From NCBI GenBank assembly GCA_018821435.1, contig JAHJME010000039.1, positions 44,082-108,081 on the forward strand: a stretch of 64,000 nt of DNA, read 5' to 3'. The translations under genes and the position numbers were made by a program. Below the pieces are notes generated by a model. That model was given only the letters and a program-made list of their open reading frames with translations. It was not told the DNA's origin and did no database searches. Origin of the DNA: Alphaproteobacteria bacterium. GTDB taxonomy: Bacteria > Pseudomonadota > Alphaproteobacteria > Caulobacterales > Caulobacteraceae. Below are positions 7,767 through 24,500 of this stretch, one piece after another. Each line of letters begins with the position of its first letter. Positions within the stretch are counted from its first letter, which is position 1.

Positions 7767-9413
7767 ATGACCACCGACCCTGTCCGCCGGCAGAACCCGG
7801 CGCTTCGCGCCGCACGGACGGTCTGGCTGGCCGTGGCGCCGATGGTCTTCGGGGTGCTGCTGTTCACCGCCGGCGGCGTGATGCTGGTGTCCACGGTGAC
7901 CCCGGATTCCGCCGCGCGCGTCCGCCGCCTGTCGGCCCTGGCCCCGCCCGGGCTGGTGGACCTGTCGCACTTCGTGGCCAGCCTGGCGGCGGTGGCGCTG
8001 CTGTTCCTGGCCTTCGCCGTGGGCGGGGCGTTCCGACGCGGCTACCTGGCGGCGCAGGTCGTGTTGATCGCCGCCGCGGTCGCCACCCTGGCCAAGGGCC
8101 TCAACATCGATGAGGCGGCGTTCCTGGCGACGCTTGCCGTCCTGCTCTATTTCAGCCGAGGCGCCTTCTATCGCCGGGCCCCGCTGCGGACCGCGCCGCT
8201 CAGCTTCGGCGCCCTGGCCGGCATCGGCCTGGCGCTGGCCGCCGCCGGCTGGCTGGGCCTGTTCGCCTACGACCACGTCGCCTACCGCAACGAGCTCTGG
8301 TGGACCTTCCTCACCGACGGCGGCGCGCCAAGGTTCCTGCGGGGCGCCGTGGGCGCGGCCGTCTTCGCCGTCGCGGTGATCGCCTGGCGGTTCAGCCGAG
8401 CCCCCACGCCGACCGCGGCCACCCCGGCGGATCTTCAGGCGGTGACCCGCATCCTGGCCGCCGCCGAGAACGCCACGCCGGACGCCAACCTGGCCTACCT
8501 CGGCGACAAGGCCTTCGTATTCAGCGACAGCGGCGAGAGCTTCATCCAGTACGCCGCGCACGGCGGCGCCTGGGTGGCGATGAGCGAGCCGGTCGGACCC
8601 CTGCGCGAGCGCACGCAGATGATCTGGGCGTTCCGTGACCAGTGCGACCGGGCCGGCGCCTCGCCTGTCTTCTACGCCGTGCGTCGCGACAGCCTGGCCG
8701 ACTTCATCGACTGCGGACTGACCGCCTCGAAGATCGGCGAGAACGCCGTGGTCGACTTGTCGCCGTTCAGCCTGGAGGGCTCCGACCGCTCCGGCCTCCG
8801 CCAGGCGCTGAGCCGCGGCCAGCGCGACGGCCTGACCTTCGACGTGATCGACCCCGAGGGCTTCTCCCAGATCGTGGGCGATCTGCGCGTGATCTCGGAC
8901 GCGTGGCTGGCCATCCATCACGGCCGAGAGAAGAGCTTCAGCCTGGGCCGCTTCGACCCAGAGTACCTGGCGCGCTTCCCCACCGCCGTGATCCGTCGCG
9001 AGGGCCGGATCGTCGCGTTCGCCAACCTGTGGCGCACCGCCGACAAGCGCACCGTATCCGTCGACCTGATGCGTTACGGCGCCGATGCGCCCAAGGGCGT
9101 CATGGAGCTGCTGTTCGTCCACCTGATGCTGTGGGCCAAGGCCGACGGGTTCGCCCGCTTCGACATGGGCATGGCGCCCCTGGCCGGCCTGGACGACCAC
9201 CGGCTGGCGCGCGTGGTCACCCGCGTGGGCGCCCTGGTCTACGCCCACGGCGGCGGCGTCTATGGCTTCGACGGCCTGCGCGCCTTCAAGAACAAGTTCC
9301 GGCCGCGGTGGGAGCCCAGCTATATCGCCGCGCCCCACAGCTGGTCCCTGGCGCCGGGCCTCAGCGACGCCGCCCTGCTCTCGAGCGGCGGTCTACGCGG
9401 CCTGCTCCGCTAG
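7767..9413 (+). CDS. Short MprF-like protein: membrane segments plus DUF2156 lysyltransferase domain
   Basis: This 548-residue protein has about six transmembrane helices in its first ~215 residues, then a soluble domain of about 320 residues matching the DUF2156/phosphatidylglycerol lysyltransferase region (RFDMGMAPLAGL, YGFDGLRAFKNKF near the end). The family transfers an amino acid from aminoacyl-tRNA to phosphatidylglycerol, lowering the negative charge of the membrane and raising resistance to cationic peptides. Full MprF proteins are about 840-880 residues with an N-terminal flippase of eight helices; that part is missing here, so this is the synthase-only form. Which amino acid is transferred cannot be judged. 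AGGA lies 9 nt before the ATG. Confidence 0.8.
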   Translation: MTTDPVRRQNPALRAARTVWLAVAPMVFGVLLFTAGGVMLVSTVTPDSAARVRRLSALAPPGLVDLSHFVASLAAVALLFLAFAVGGAFRRGYLAAQVVLIAAAVATLAKGLNIDEAAFLATLAVLLYFSRGAFYRRAPLRTAPLSFGALAGIGLALAAAGWLGLFAYDHVAYRNELWWTFLTDGGAPRFLRGAVGAAVFAVAVIAWRFSRAPTPTAATPADLQAVTRILAAAENATPDANLAYLGDKAFVFSDSGESFIQYAAHGGAWVAMSEPVGPLRERTQMIWAFRDQCDRAGASPVFYAVRRDSLADFIDCGLTASKIGENAVVDLSPFSLEGSDRSGLRQALSRGQRDGLTFDVIDPEGFSQIVGDLRVISDAWLAIHHGREKSFSLGRFDPEYLARFPTAVIRREGRIVAFANLWRTADKRTVSVDLMRYGADAPKGVMELLFVHLMLWAKADGFARFDMGMAPLAGLDDHRLARVVTRVGALVYAHGGGVYGFDGLRAFKNKFRPRWEPSYIAAPHSWSLAPGLSDAALLSSGGLRGLLR

Positions 9414-9414
9414 G

Positions 9415-10338
9415 TCAGCCCGCCGGCCAGCGCCCCAGGTCGGCCCGCGTGGGCGGCGCGGCGCCCGCCGAGACGCATGACAGCGCCGCCGCCCGGCACG
9501 CGAAGACCATGGCTCCTTGCACCGCGTCGCCGTCGGAAAGCGCCGCGCCGCACGCCATCCAGTCGGACAGCCACGCGCCGCAAAACGTGTCCCCGGCGCC
9601 GATCGTGTCGACGGCCTGGACGACCGGCGCGCTGGCAGCGCGCATGCCGAAGGCGCCCAACGCCACCGCGCCATCCTCGCCCAGGGTCAGAAGCACCAGC
9701 CGGGGTCCTTGGCGGAGCAGGCCCGACGCCGCTTCGGCCGGCGGTACGCCGGGCGCGAGGAACGCAAGATCCTCCTCCGACACCTTCACCACATCGGTCA
9801 TGGCGATCAGGCGCCGCAGCCGCGCGAGAAAGTCCTCCCGGTCCGAGATCACCTGCGGCCGGATGTTCGGATCGAGCATCACCAACGCGCGTCCCGTGAG
9901 GTGACCCGCCAGCGCCTCCACTGCATCGGCCATGGGTCGCAACACCAGACCGAGACCGCCGATCAGCAAGGCGCCGACATCGGGCGTAACCGCCGCCAGG
10001 GCTGTCCGCGGCTCAAGGTGCTCGGCGGAGCTTCCCGCGAAGTCGAAGCGATAGGTCGCGACACCCGCCTCATCCAGCGTCGCGGTCGCCAGACTGGTGG
10101 GACGGTCCGTCCGAAGCCGTGGATCGAGGGCGACACCATCGGCGGCGAGCGCGGCGGCCAGGGCCACGCCATGAGGGTCGGTCGAGATCGCACCCAGGAA
10201 CGCGGTCCGACTTCCGACGCGTGCGGCGGCACGCGCCGCATTGAACGGCCCGCCGCCCAGCCGTGGCGTCACGCCGCCGTCCGGGCCTGGAACGAGATCG
10301 ACGAGCGCCTCGCCGGCGACGGCCACGACGCCGATCAT
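9415..10338 (-). CDS. PfkB-family carbohydrate kinase (fructokinase-like)
   Basis: This 307-residue kinase has both PfkB/ribokinase signatures: an N-terminal glycine-rich region (GGGPFNAARAAARVG) and the C-terminal DTIGAGDTFCGAW, where the Asp is the catalytic base. The opening GEALVDLVP resembles bacterial fructokinases, so D-fructose or a related sugar is the likely phosphate acceptor, with ATP as donor. The ATG has no good ribosome-binding site of its own. It overlaps by ATGA the stop codon of a 25-codon upstream reading frame that does have one, which suggests translational coupling. The gene stands alone and ends 2 bp from the convergent MprF-like gene. Confidence 0.87.
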   Translation of the reverse strand: MIGVVAVAGEALVDLVPGPDGGVTPRLGGGPFNAARAAARVGSRTAFLGAISTDPHGVALAAALAADGVALDPRLRTDRPTSLATATLDEAGVATYRFDFAGSSAEHLEPRTALAAVTPDVGALLIGGLGLVLRPMADAVEALAGHLTGRALVMLDPNIRPQVISDREDFLARLRRLIAMTDVVKVSEEDLAFLAPGVPPAEAASGLLRQGPRLVLLTLGEDGAVALGAFGMRAASAPVVQAVDTIGAGDTFCGAWLSDWMACGAALSDGDAVQGAMVFACRAAALSCVSAGAAPPTRADLGRWPAG

Positions 10339-10412
10339 GGAAGGACCGCCGCCGCCGCGATTGTCGGAGACAGCATAGGCGGCAACGGGCGCATCGCGCG
10401 GTCAAGGATCAT
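10335..10412 (-). CDS. Possible 25-aa leader reading frame coupled to the sugar kinase
   Basis: A 25-codon frame begins with ATG at 10412, 5-6 nt after a GGGGGAG ribosome-binding site, and ends with a TGA that overlaps the kinase ATG as ATGA. The peptide (MILDRAMRPLPPML and a short alanine-rich tail) has no known resemblance. The kinase itself lacks a clear ribosome-binding site, so this frame may load ribosomes for it. It could equally be chance, or mark an alternative start. Confidence 0.35.
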   Translation of the reverse strand: MILDRAMRPLPPMLSPTIAAAAVLP

Positions 10413-10629
10413 CGTGCTCCCCCGGCGCGCGAGTTCCGGGCGCTAAGGGGTTCAGTTTGCGCACCCCCGGTTGGGGTGTCCAATTGCCAGCATTCGCCAG
10501 CCAATCCTTTTGCTCATCGGTCGCCGGCGTTGAGATCCGCCTCTTTCCGCGACGCCCTTCAGCCGGCGACAGGCGGTGGCGTAGGCTGTAGGACCGCCTG
10601 CGGGGTCGCAGGGACCCCTGGGAGTCACC

Positions 10630-11136
10630 ATGCCGCTATCGATGCACCAGGCCTCGGCGCCGATCTTCATCCGGGCGCTCAAGGGGTTGAGCACGGTGCT
10701 ACGCAAGGCGGCGGCTCACGCGGAGGCCAAGGGCTTCGATCCGGCGGCGCTGCTGCAGGCGAGACTCTATCCGGACATGTTCCCGCTCACCCGCCAGGTG
10801 CAGATCTGCACCGACTTCGCCAAGGGCGCGGTCGCGCGGCTGGCCGGCGAGGAACCGCCGGCCTGGGCGGACGACGAGGTCAGCTTCGAGGACCTGATCG
10901 CCCGGGTGGAGAAGACGGCCGCCTATGTGGGCGCGCTGGGTGCGGACCGGATCGACGGCTCGGAGCCGCGTGAGATCACCCTGGTTCGGCGCGGCGTGAG
11001 CAGCGTGGTGTTGGGCCAGACCTACCTGCTCGATCAGGCGATGCCGAACTTCTATTTCCACCTGACGACCGCCTACGCGATACTGCGGCACAACGGCGTC
11101 GAGGTCGGCAAGAAGGACTATCTCGGGACGTCCTAG
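10630..11136 (+). CDS. DUF1993 family protein
   Basis: This 168-residue soluble protein matches the DUF1993 pattern: N-terminal SMHQASAPIFIRALKGL, the middle MFPLTRQVQIC segment, and the C-terminal PNFYFHLTTAYAILRHNG with GKKDYLG close to the end. The family is a four-helix bundle related to DinB-type proteins and has no established biochemical role. No signal peptide or membrane segment is present. The gene is alone, convergent with gltD 17 bp downstream. The assignment to family is firm; function is unknown. Confidence 0.85.
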   Translation: MPLSMHQASAPIFIRALKGLSTVLRKAAAHAEAKGFDPAALLQARLYPDMFPLTRQVQICTDFAKGAVARLAGEEPPAWADDEVSFEDLIARVEKTAAYVGALGADRIDGSEPREITLVRRGVSSVVLGQTYLLDQAMPNFYFHLTTAYAILRHNGVEVGKKDYLGTS

Positions 11137-11153
11137 AGCGCGGCTCCGGCCCC

Positions 11154-12605
<1,452 letters not shown>

Positions 12606-12627
12606 GGTCGTTCCCCCGTCGTCCGGA

Positions 12628-17271
<4,644 letters not shown>

Positions 17272-17505
17272 TTCGTCATCCCCCGGCGCGTGAAGGGGCC
17301 GATCCTTAGCCTCGACAAACGCCGCGCGGCTTTTACGCGGTGGAATTCACCCTTGTCGATGACCGAAAGGTCGCTGGGAAGGTCGAAAATTTCTGGAGGC
17401 GCGGCGATCGCGTCATGCATTTGCGCCCATCCGCGTGGAGCGCCCGCCGCAGTTAGTCGTACGGCAGGGTCCAGACGGTCGTCCTTCGGCGTCGGCGCCT
17501 TGCCG

Positions 17506-18075
17506 TCAGCTCATGCCGTGCTCGGGGGGAATCTCCGACATCGGCCCGTCGCGACGCTGAACGAGAACGTCCACGCCAACTCCGTTTTCGTACTGCTCCA
17601 GCAGCAACTCCGGATCCCAGCCGACACCGATCGGATTGGCGCTGAAGGCCTCGCTGGCCATGAAGGCGTTGGCCTCTTCGACCGTGCCGCAGTCGACCTG
17701 GAATTCCATCCGGTTGCCGTCGGGGTCCCTGTAATACAGCGACAGCGCGATGCCGTGATGGACGGGCCAATAGGGCATGATGCCGTGCGCCTTGAGCCGG
17801 GCATATGTCTTCATCAGGTCGCCGGCGTCCGCATAGGTGTAGGCCACATGGTTCACGCCAATATCGCCACGCTCGCCCAGTCGATCGGCCTCAGGCTTCA
17901 ACAAGGAGAGGTTCGCAAAGGCGAAACGATGATGCTCATCGTCGTACGTCATGAAGGCCAGCGCCGGATTCTGATGAACGACATCAGCCTCGAAAACCAG
18001 CTGATACCACCTGATCATCTCGTCGAAGCGACGTGTCTGATAAACGACGTGCGCGAACTTTACTGGCTTAGTCAC
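17506..18075 (-). CDS. VOC-fold protein, extradiol-dioxygenase/glyoxalase-like
   Basis: This 189-residue protein has the paired beta-alpha-beta-beta-beta modules of the vicinal oxygen chelate fold. Likely metal ligands are the first His in KFAHVVYQT (about residue 8), the second in VNHVAYTY, and Glu in NRMEFQVD, the usual His-His-Glu set of extradiol dioxygenases and glyoxalases. LYYRDPDGNRMEF is the typical closing motif. It may cleave a catechol-like ring, but the exact reaction is open. The GTG at 18075 is chosen because GGGGAGG lies just upstream and the domain starts there. It lies 234 bp from gltB on the same strand and is probably independent of it. Confidence 0.8.
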   Translation of the reverse strand: MTKPVKFAHVVYQTRRFDEMIRWYQLVFEADVVHQNPALAFMTYDDEHHRFAFANLSLLKPEADRLGERGDIGVNHVAYTYADAGDLMKTYARLKAHGIMPYWPVHHGIALSLYYRDPDGNRMEFQVDCGTVEEANAFMASEAFSANPIGVGWDPELLLEQYENGVGVDVLVQRRDGPMSEIPPEHGMS

Positions 18076-18529
18076 CCCGACCTCCCCTGTTTGTCGGAGA
18101 CTATGTCCAATGCGGAGGGGCGTGCCAAGCGCACGGTCGTCCGCGCGTCCTGATCTCTTTAAACCCCCGCAATACCTCGCAGGCGCGCAAAGCCGCGGGC
18201 GGTCGCCGACATCGCGGGGATGGCTCCCGTTGCGGGTTCGGACGGTTCGTCGTCTGGTTGAGTTTGACCTTCCGCAGGCGGGTGGACGCGCGCGCCGCTC
18301 GGCCATCCAAAGAACGCTGCTCGCGATACTGTGAGAGCGCTCAAGCTTGTACCGGCGCGACCCCCATGAAGTAGTGAGGCTACAACTAAAAATTGAGGTT
18401 CGGAGACGTGTTCAGCCATCAACGGCCACCGCCCGCGCCTGACCGTCGATACGCCTCGCCGTGCGTTGCGACGACCCGTCCAGGGGTTGATCAGCCAAGG
18501 GCGCGTCCAAGCGCAGCGATGGGACGTCG
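18076..18529. other. Non-coding stretch before the giant-gene operon
   Basis: These 454 bp separate the start of the VOC-protein gene (minus) from the first giant gene (plus). I see no convincing gene. Reading frames here use atypical amino-acid mixes and have no ribosome-binding sites. An AT-richer patch at about 18370-18400 (CTACAACTAAAAATTGAGG) is the most likely place for a promoter of the giant operon, but no clear -35/-10 pair stands out. Confidence 0.5.
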
Positions 18530-21500
18530 ATGCCCACGGACCTAGCGCTCATCGATCTGTTTCGCCCTTATCTGCTGAAGGGCGAGAACACGGCCTGGCA
18601 CGCCGTGCTGTCGGTGATTTTCGTCGAGTCCTTCGAGACCGCCCTCGGTCCGGAGGGGATCGTCATCCGGGGCGTCGCGCGTTTCTCGGGCGACGTCGAG
18701 ATCACCTTCGATCCGCTGCATGGGATCCTCCGCGCCGACGCCGCCAACACCGAGGGCCACCCCCGCAGCCAGCCCGGCCGGCGCGAGCCCTGGTTCGATA
18801 TCACCGACACCCATGTGGAGTTCGCGCTCTCCGCGCCGCGCGCCGCGGGCCAGATCGTGGCCAACGGCGTGGCGACGATCTCCGGCGGCGACGCCGCCTT
18901 CGCGCCCACCCGCGCGGTCCTCGACGCCTGGGACGCCATTCCCGGCGACGCGCCGCCGTCCGACTATCCCGGCACGGGTTTCTCGCTCGACCTGATGCTG
19001 GCCGGGATCGTGATGCGGCCGCCTTTCCTGAAGCCCGCGCAGATGCAGCCCGATGGCCTGCTCGTGCCCGACACCTCGCGGACCGACGTCGTCTTCACCC
19101 TGCCCCGGATCAAGCTGCGCCTCGCGCAGGGCAGCGACGTCGGCGCGAACCTCGACGTCTCCATCGCCTCGCTGGGCGCGGCGGGCATCGATGATCCCGG
19201 CGACATCGCCGCCGCCGAACTGATCACCATGACGCCGCCCTACGCCTTCATCGGCGACGGCCGCGTGGTGGGCTTCGGGTTTCGCTCGGCCGTCCTCGAT
19301 CTGGCCGACGGCTTCACGCCGCCGGCGATCCTCGACCAGTTCGGCTTCGACGAGAGCTGGACGGGCCTCTACCTGCCGGAGATCCGCCTGTTCGTCGCGC
19401 CCAGCGGCATGGAGGATTTCGCGGTCGACGCCGGGGTGCGGAACTTCCTGATCGGCCTGGGCCAATCCAGCGGGATCACCGGCGACTTCGAGCTGATGGT
19501 CATCAACCAGGGCTCGGGCGCGCTCGGGCTATCGGCGCGCTTCTTCGACGGCGACGGCCGCGCCATCGGCATCACCCGGCTGAGCGACACGACAGCCGAG
19601 GTCCTGCTGCCCGAGCGCAGCCGGATGGTGATCGACATCTCCGGCGGACGCCCGGCCTACGCCGCCCAGGCGACGTTCGGCGGCGCGCCGCACAACGGTC
19701 TCGTCCACGATATCGACCTCTCGGCCGCCGCCGAGCTGCCCATCGGCCTCACCGCCACGGACACCAGCGCGCCGCAGAAGACCGCGACCCTCACCGTCAC
19801 CGCGCGTCGCCGCCCCGCGACCCAGAGCCTGCCGCCGCCGGGCGCGACGCCCGACCAGCCCGCGACCGTGCGAACCACCGGCATCACCCTGGAGGGCGCC
19901 CCGCAGACCACCCCCGAGCTGATCCTGGTGCGCCAGGACAGCGGCTCTGTAACGATCAGCCTCAACCCGGCCACGCCCGGAACGACCTGGACGGTCGCCG
20001 GGGCGGCCCAGCCGTCCGGCGCCAGCGTCACCTTCCCGCTCGCCGCCGGCCAGACCAAGCCGATCCGCGCCGAGCTGAGCAGCGGCGCGGTCACCAGCAT
20101 CGTCTGCTATTTCCGCTTTGACCGCCCGGACGTCGGCGCCTCGCTCGGCTTCGCCACCGATCCCGATAACACCAACAGCTCGCCCGCGGTCGATCCCAGC
20201 GGGTCGGCGATCTGGACACCGCCCGCCGAGGCCTTCCTGCCGCGCTATCGCCAGGTGCTGAAGCGGATCACCGCGGCCTCGCTGACGCTCAGCGGCACGG
20301 CCAGCTACGAGGGCGACAACGCCAAGGACAAGTACAATTACCTGCTGTCGCGCCGGCGCGCCGAGGCGCTGCGCCAGATCCTGCAGGCCGAGAGCGCCAA
20401 CCCCGACGCCGCGCAGCGGATTCCCAGCTTCACCCTGACCACGGATCCGCCGGACATCGGCGCCGCCGCGCCGCCGGGAAGCTGGGTGAGCGACTGGAAG
20501 ACCCACGCCGCGCCGCGAAACCTCTGGTGGAAGGCCACCATCGGCGGGTTCGGCCCGGTCTCGCTGCCGGGCACGATCACCGATGGGGAAGCCACGCGGC
20601 CCGCCGGGCCGCCGCCCCCGCCGCCGACCATCCCGACGCAGGACAACCCGCCCGCGACGCCGCCGCCGCCCGACTGGTTCCGGTCGGTCGCGCTGAAGGT
20701 CCGCATCGTGCGCGACCAGTTCGTCGCGGTCGAACTCTCCGGCTCCATCGACTTCGAGACCGCCACCGAGCAGCGACTGAGGAACGGCGGCGTGGCGTCG
20801 GGCGACATCCCGCAGTTCCAGGGCCTCGGCAGCCAGAATCCCACCGACGGCATCGTCAACTACAAGATCCTCTACCAGACCGATCCGGCCAGCCAGACCG
20901 ACCAGGTGAAGCTGTACCTGGGCGCCGATCCCAACGACCGCGACGGTCTGGTGATGACGGGGCAACTGCCGGGCCAGCCGCTGCAGGCGCCCAGCACCGG
21001 CCGCAACGTCCTGGGGATGACCACCGTCTTCACCCCGCTGCTGGCGGCCACGGCGCCGGCCAACCCGGCCGACGGCAGCATCGGCGAGATCGCGCTCAGC
21101 GCCGCGGTGCTCGGCCTGCCGATCGCCCTGGCCGAGGCGGGCTTCCTGAATGTCGAGCGGGTGGTGCTGTACGGCGGCGAGCTCAACGTCACGGCGCGCG
21201 CCGGACAGTGGGTCTCGACCCTCCTGTTCGACGTCGAGACCGCGATCTCGGCCAGCATCAGCATCGGCGGCTTCAAGATCCTGGAGATCCCGCGCGAGAA
21301 GCCGGTGGCGATCCGTTACAAGGCCATCGGGCTGCGGATGGGCTATCCGCCGGGCGCATCCAGCCGCTTCGAGTTGCGGCCGATGTTCGACTCGTCGAAG
21401 GGCTACTCCATCGACCTGTCGGGACCGGGCGCCGTGCGCGTGCCCGACCCGATCGGCCAAATCATCCAGGTGCTGGGCGCCCGGATCGCCCGCACCAATC

Positions 21501-24500
21501 CGCTGACCTTCGAGATCGACCTGGGGTTCGCCGTCGACCTGGGCGTGGTGACCATCGAGCGGGCGCGGGTGCGCCTGCCGGTCGATCCGCTGGGCCCGCC
21601 GGAACTGACCGCCTTCGCGGCCAGCATGAACGTGCCTGGGGTCCTCGAGGGCCGGGGCTATATGGAGATCAACTCCACGCCCTCGTTCGAGATCAAGGGG
21701 CAGATCGACGTCTCGCTGGTGCCGCTGAAGCTGCGGCTGGCGGCGGGCATCGGAGTCGCGGACATCCCCGCTTCGGAGGGCGGCCCCGCGACCGGGGTGA
21801 TCATCACCCTGGAGCTGGAGCTGCCGGTGGCGATCCCGCTGGCCCAGTCGGGGTTCGGCATCTACGGCTTCCTGGGCCTCTTCGCGATGCACTACGCCCG
21901 CGATGAGCGCGGCATCACCTCCCTGACCCCGGCGCTGACCTGGCTCAAGGAAAAGGCCCAGGGCAACCCCATCAACATCGCGGCGTGGACGCCGCAGGTG
22001 GATCACTGGGCGTTCGGGGTCGGCGCCATCCTGGGCACCATGGAAGGCGGCATCATCTTCAACGTGAAGGGGATGGTGATCCTGGAGCTGCCGGGACCGC
22101 GGCTGCTGCTGGTGGTGCGGGCCAACCTGCTGGCCGTCCTGCCGGACCTCAAGGACAAGAACGCCGAGGGCACGTTCCTTTGCGTCATCGACCTCGACTT
22201 CGGCCGGGGCACCCTGACCATCGGCATCTCGATCGAGTTCAAGATCACGCCGATCGTCGAGATCAGCATCCCCATCGAGGCGTACTTCAGCCTCGGCAGC
22301 GGCGGCGACTGGCACCTCTACCTCGGGACGTTCCCGGGAACCGACACGCTCGGCCGGCCGATGCCGGGGCCGATCCACGCGATGATCCTCGGGGTCTTCG
22401 ACGGCTCGGGCTACGTGATGATCAGCGGCCACGGGATCCCGGCCTACCAGGGGCTTTCCGCGATCAACGGCGTGGGCTTGGCCGTCGGGCTCGAGGTCTC
22501 GATCGTCTGGGGCAACACCGCGGTCGGTCTCTATCTGCGCGCCACCGCCGGGTTCAACGCCGTGCTCGGCTTCGATCCCTTCTACGTCGGCGGCATCCTC
22601 TATGTGCGTGGCGAGCTGCACCTCTTCATCCTCAGCATCAGCGCCTCGGCGTCGCTGACGGTGCAGATCGGCGAGAAGGCGGACGGCACGGAGGTTTCCC
22701 GCATCGACGGCGAGATCTGCGGCGAGGTCGACCTGTTCTTCTTTTCGGTCAAAGGCTGCGTGGATTTCCACATCGGCGAGCCGAACGCCATCGTCCCCGC
22801 CGCGCCGGATCTGGTCCGCGCGGTCTCCATCGTCAGCCGCTCGCCGGCCCTGGTGGTCGGCACCGGCGTCGACAAGGGCATCGACTCCAAGATCGGCGAC
22901 GCGCTGCGGCAGGACGCCCAGCCGGCGCCCGACGCCGAAGGCCTGCCGGTGGTCCCGATCGACTCGATCCCGGTGATCACCATGTCGGCCACCCCGATCG
23001 ATCCCAGCCTGACCATCCTGGGCCAGGTCCCGGGCGGGTCGCCGGGCGCCCCCGCCGGCGGCTTCATCGAGCGCGGCGACTTCGACTACAAATACGACGT
23101 CACCGCCGTCGAGCTGACCCGCGCGGACGGCGGCGCTGTGGTCGGCGCCGGGCCCACGCCATCGACCTGGTGGACGCTCAACGACCCGACCGAAGGCAAT
23201 CTGGTGGCGCAGCTCTCGCTGCTCAACTGGACCCCCAACCCGACGCCCAAGGCCGTCGAGCGCAGCGAATTCCTCGAAGAGACGGTCAAGGACCGGTGGG
23301 GCACGGTGTGCCACGACGCCGCCCCCGCCGCCGCGGTCCTATGGACCTTCGAGCACGAGCCCACCGGACCGTCCGAGACCGGCTGGAAGGTGGACGGGAT
23401 CGCCTGGCCGGATCCGCCGGAAACCAAGCGCTCGGTCGACCCCGAACTGGAGCTGGACGTCCATGAACGCTGGCGCAGCGGCGACCGGCAACTGGACCGG
23501 CTGCGCGGGATCATCCCGGCGATCATCGTCGGCGCCCAGGTGGCGTGCCGCAAGACCCGCGACGCAGAGCCGCCGCGCGTCGCCATAGCCGGCGCGGCGC
23601 GTGTCGAGGCCGCGCCGCTGGAGCTGGCGGCGACCGCGCCGACAGGTTTCGCCCAGCGACTGCGCGCCCAGCGTGCGGCCCTCACCGCGGCGACGGCGGC
23701 GTCCGTCGGCCTGCGCAAGGCCGACCGCGTCGACGTCGAAGCCCTCGATCTCGGCGACACGATGCGGCGGCTCGCCAGCGGCGAGGCCATCAGCCGCGCG
23801 GCGCTGAACGGCATCGGAACTCGGGTCGCCGCCCCGCGCGCCGCCGCGCCGCAGCTCTGCACGAGCCGCCTGCTGGCCTCGCCAATGTTCGACTTCGGCC
23901 TGCCCGTGGTGTTCGGCGACAAGAGCCGCGCGGAGGAGATCGCCCGGCGCCTGAAGGAGCTGGGCCAGCGCCATGGCCCGCTCGACGACGTGGTCGTGGT
24001 CGAGAGCGGCCCGGTGCGCGACGGCAAGATCATGTTGCTGGCGCGCCGCGACCTGCCCCAGCTCGCCAACAGCGCCCGCGCGCTCGTGGTGCGTTTCCTG
24101 GACGCCGAGGGCGACGAGCTCGACCGGCACGCCGTCACCGCGGCCGACCTGCTGGGGGTCGTCGGCCTGCCACCCCGTTGGGGCGACGCCGCAGGCCCCT
24201 GGGCCGAACCGATCGGTCATGTCGGGGGACAGGCGGCGCAGTTGCAGAGCCAGGGCTATGTCCCCTACCTCGTCCGCTTCGAAAAGCTCGAAAAGCTGGC
24301 CCGGATCGAGATCGGCGTCGTCCACGAGGACCGCACCGACGTGGCGATGAAGCGCGAGCAGGCCGGCCGCCCCTACTATGTCGCCGCGCTCGAATTCACC
24401 GGCTACGCCGAGGTCGAGCGCGAGGACTGGGACGAGAACGAGATCAAGCGCAACCGCGGCGTCCTGGAGACCTTCCTCGGGCCGGACAGCGGCGATGTGG

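Noticed and set aside
19529..23314. A 1261-codon open frame on the minus strand
   Set aside because: Shadow of the first giant gene, with the same low-complexity mix and no start signal.
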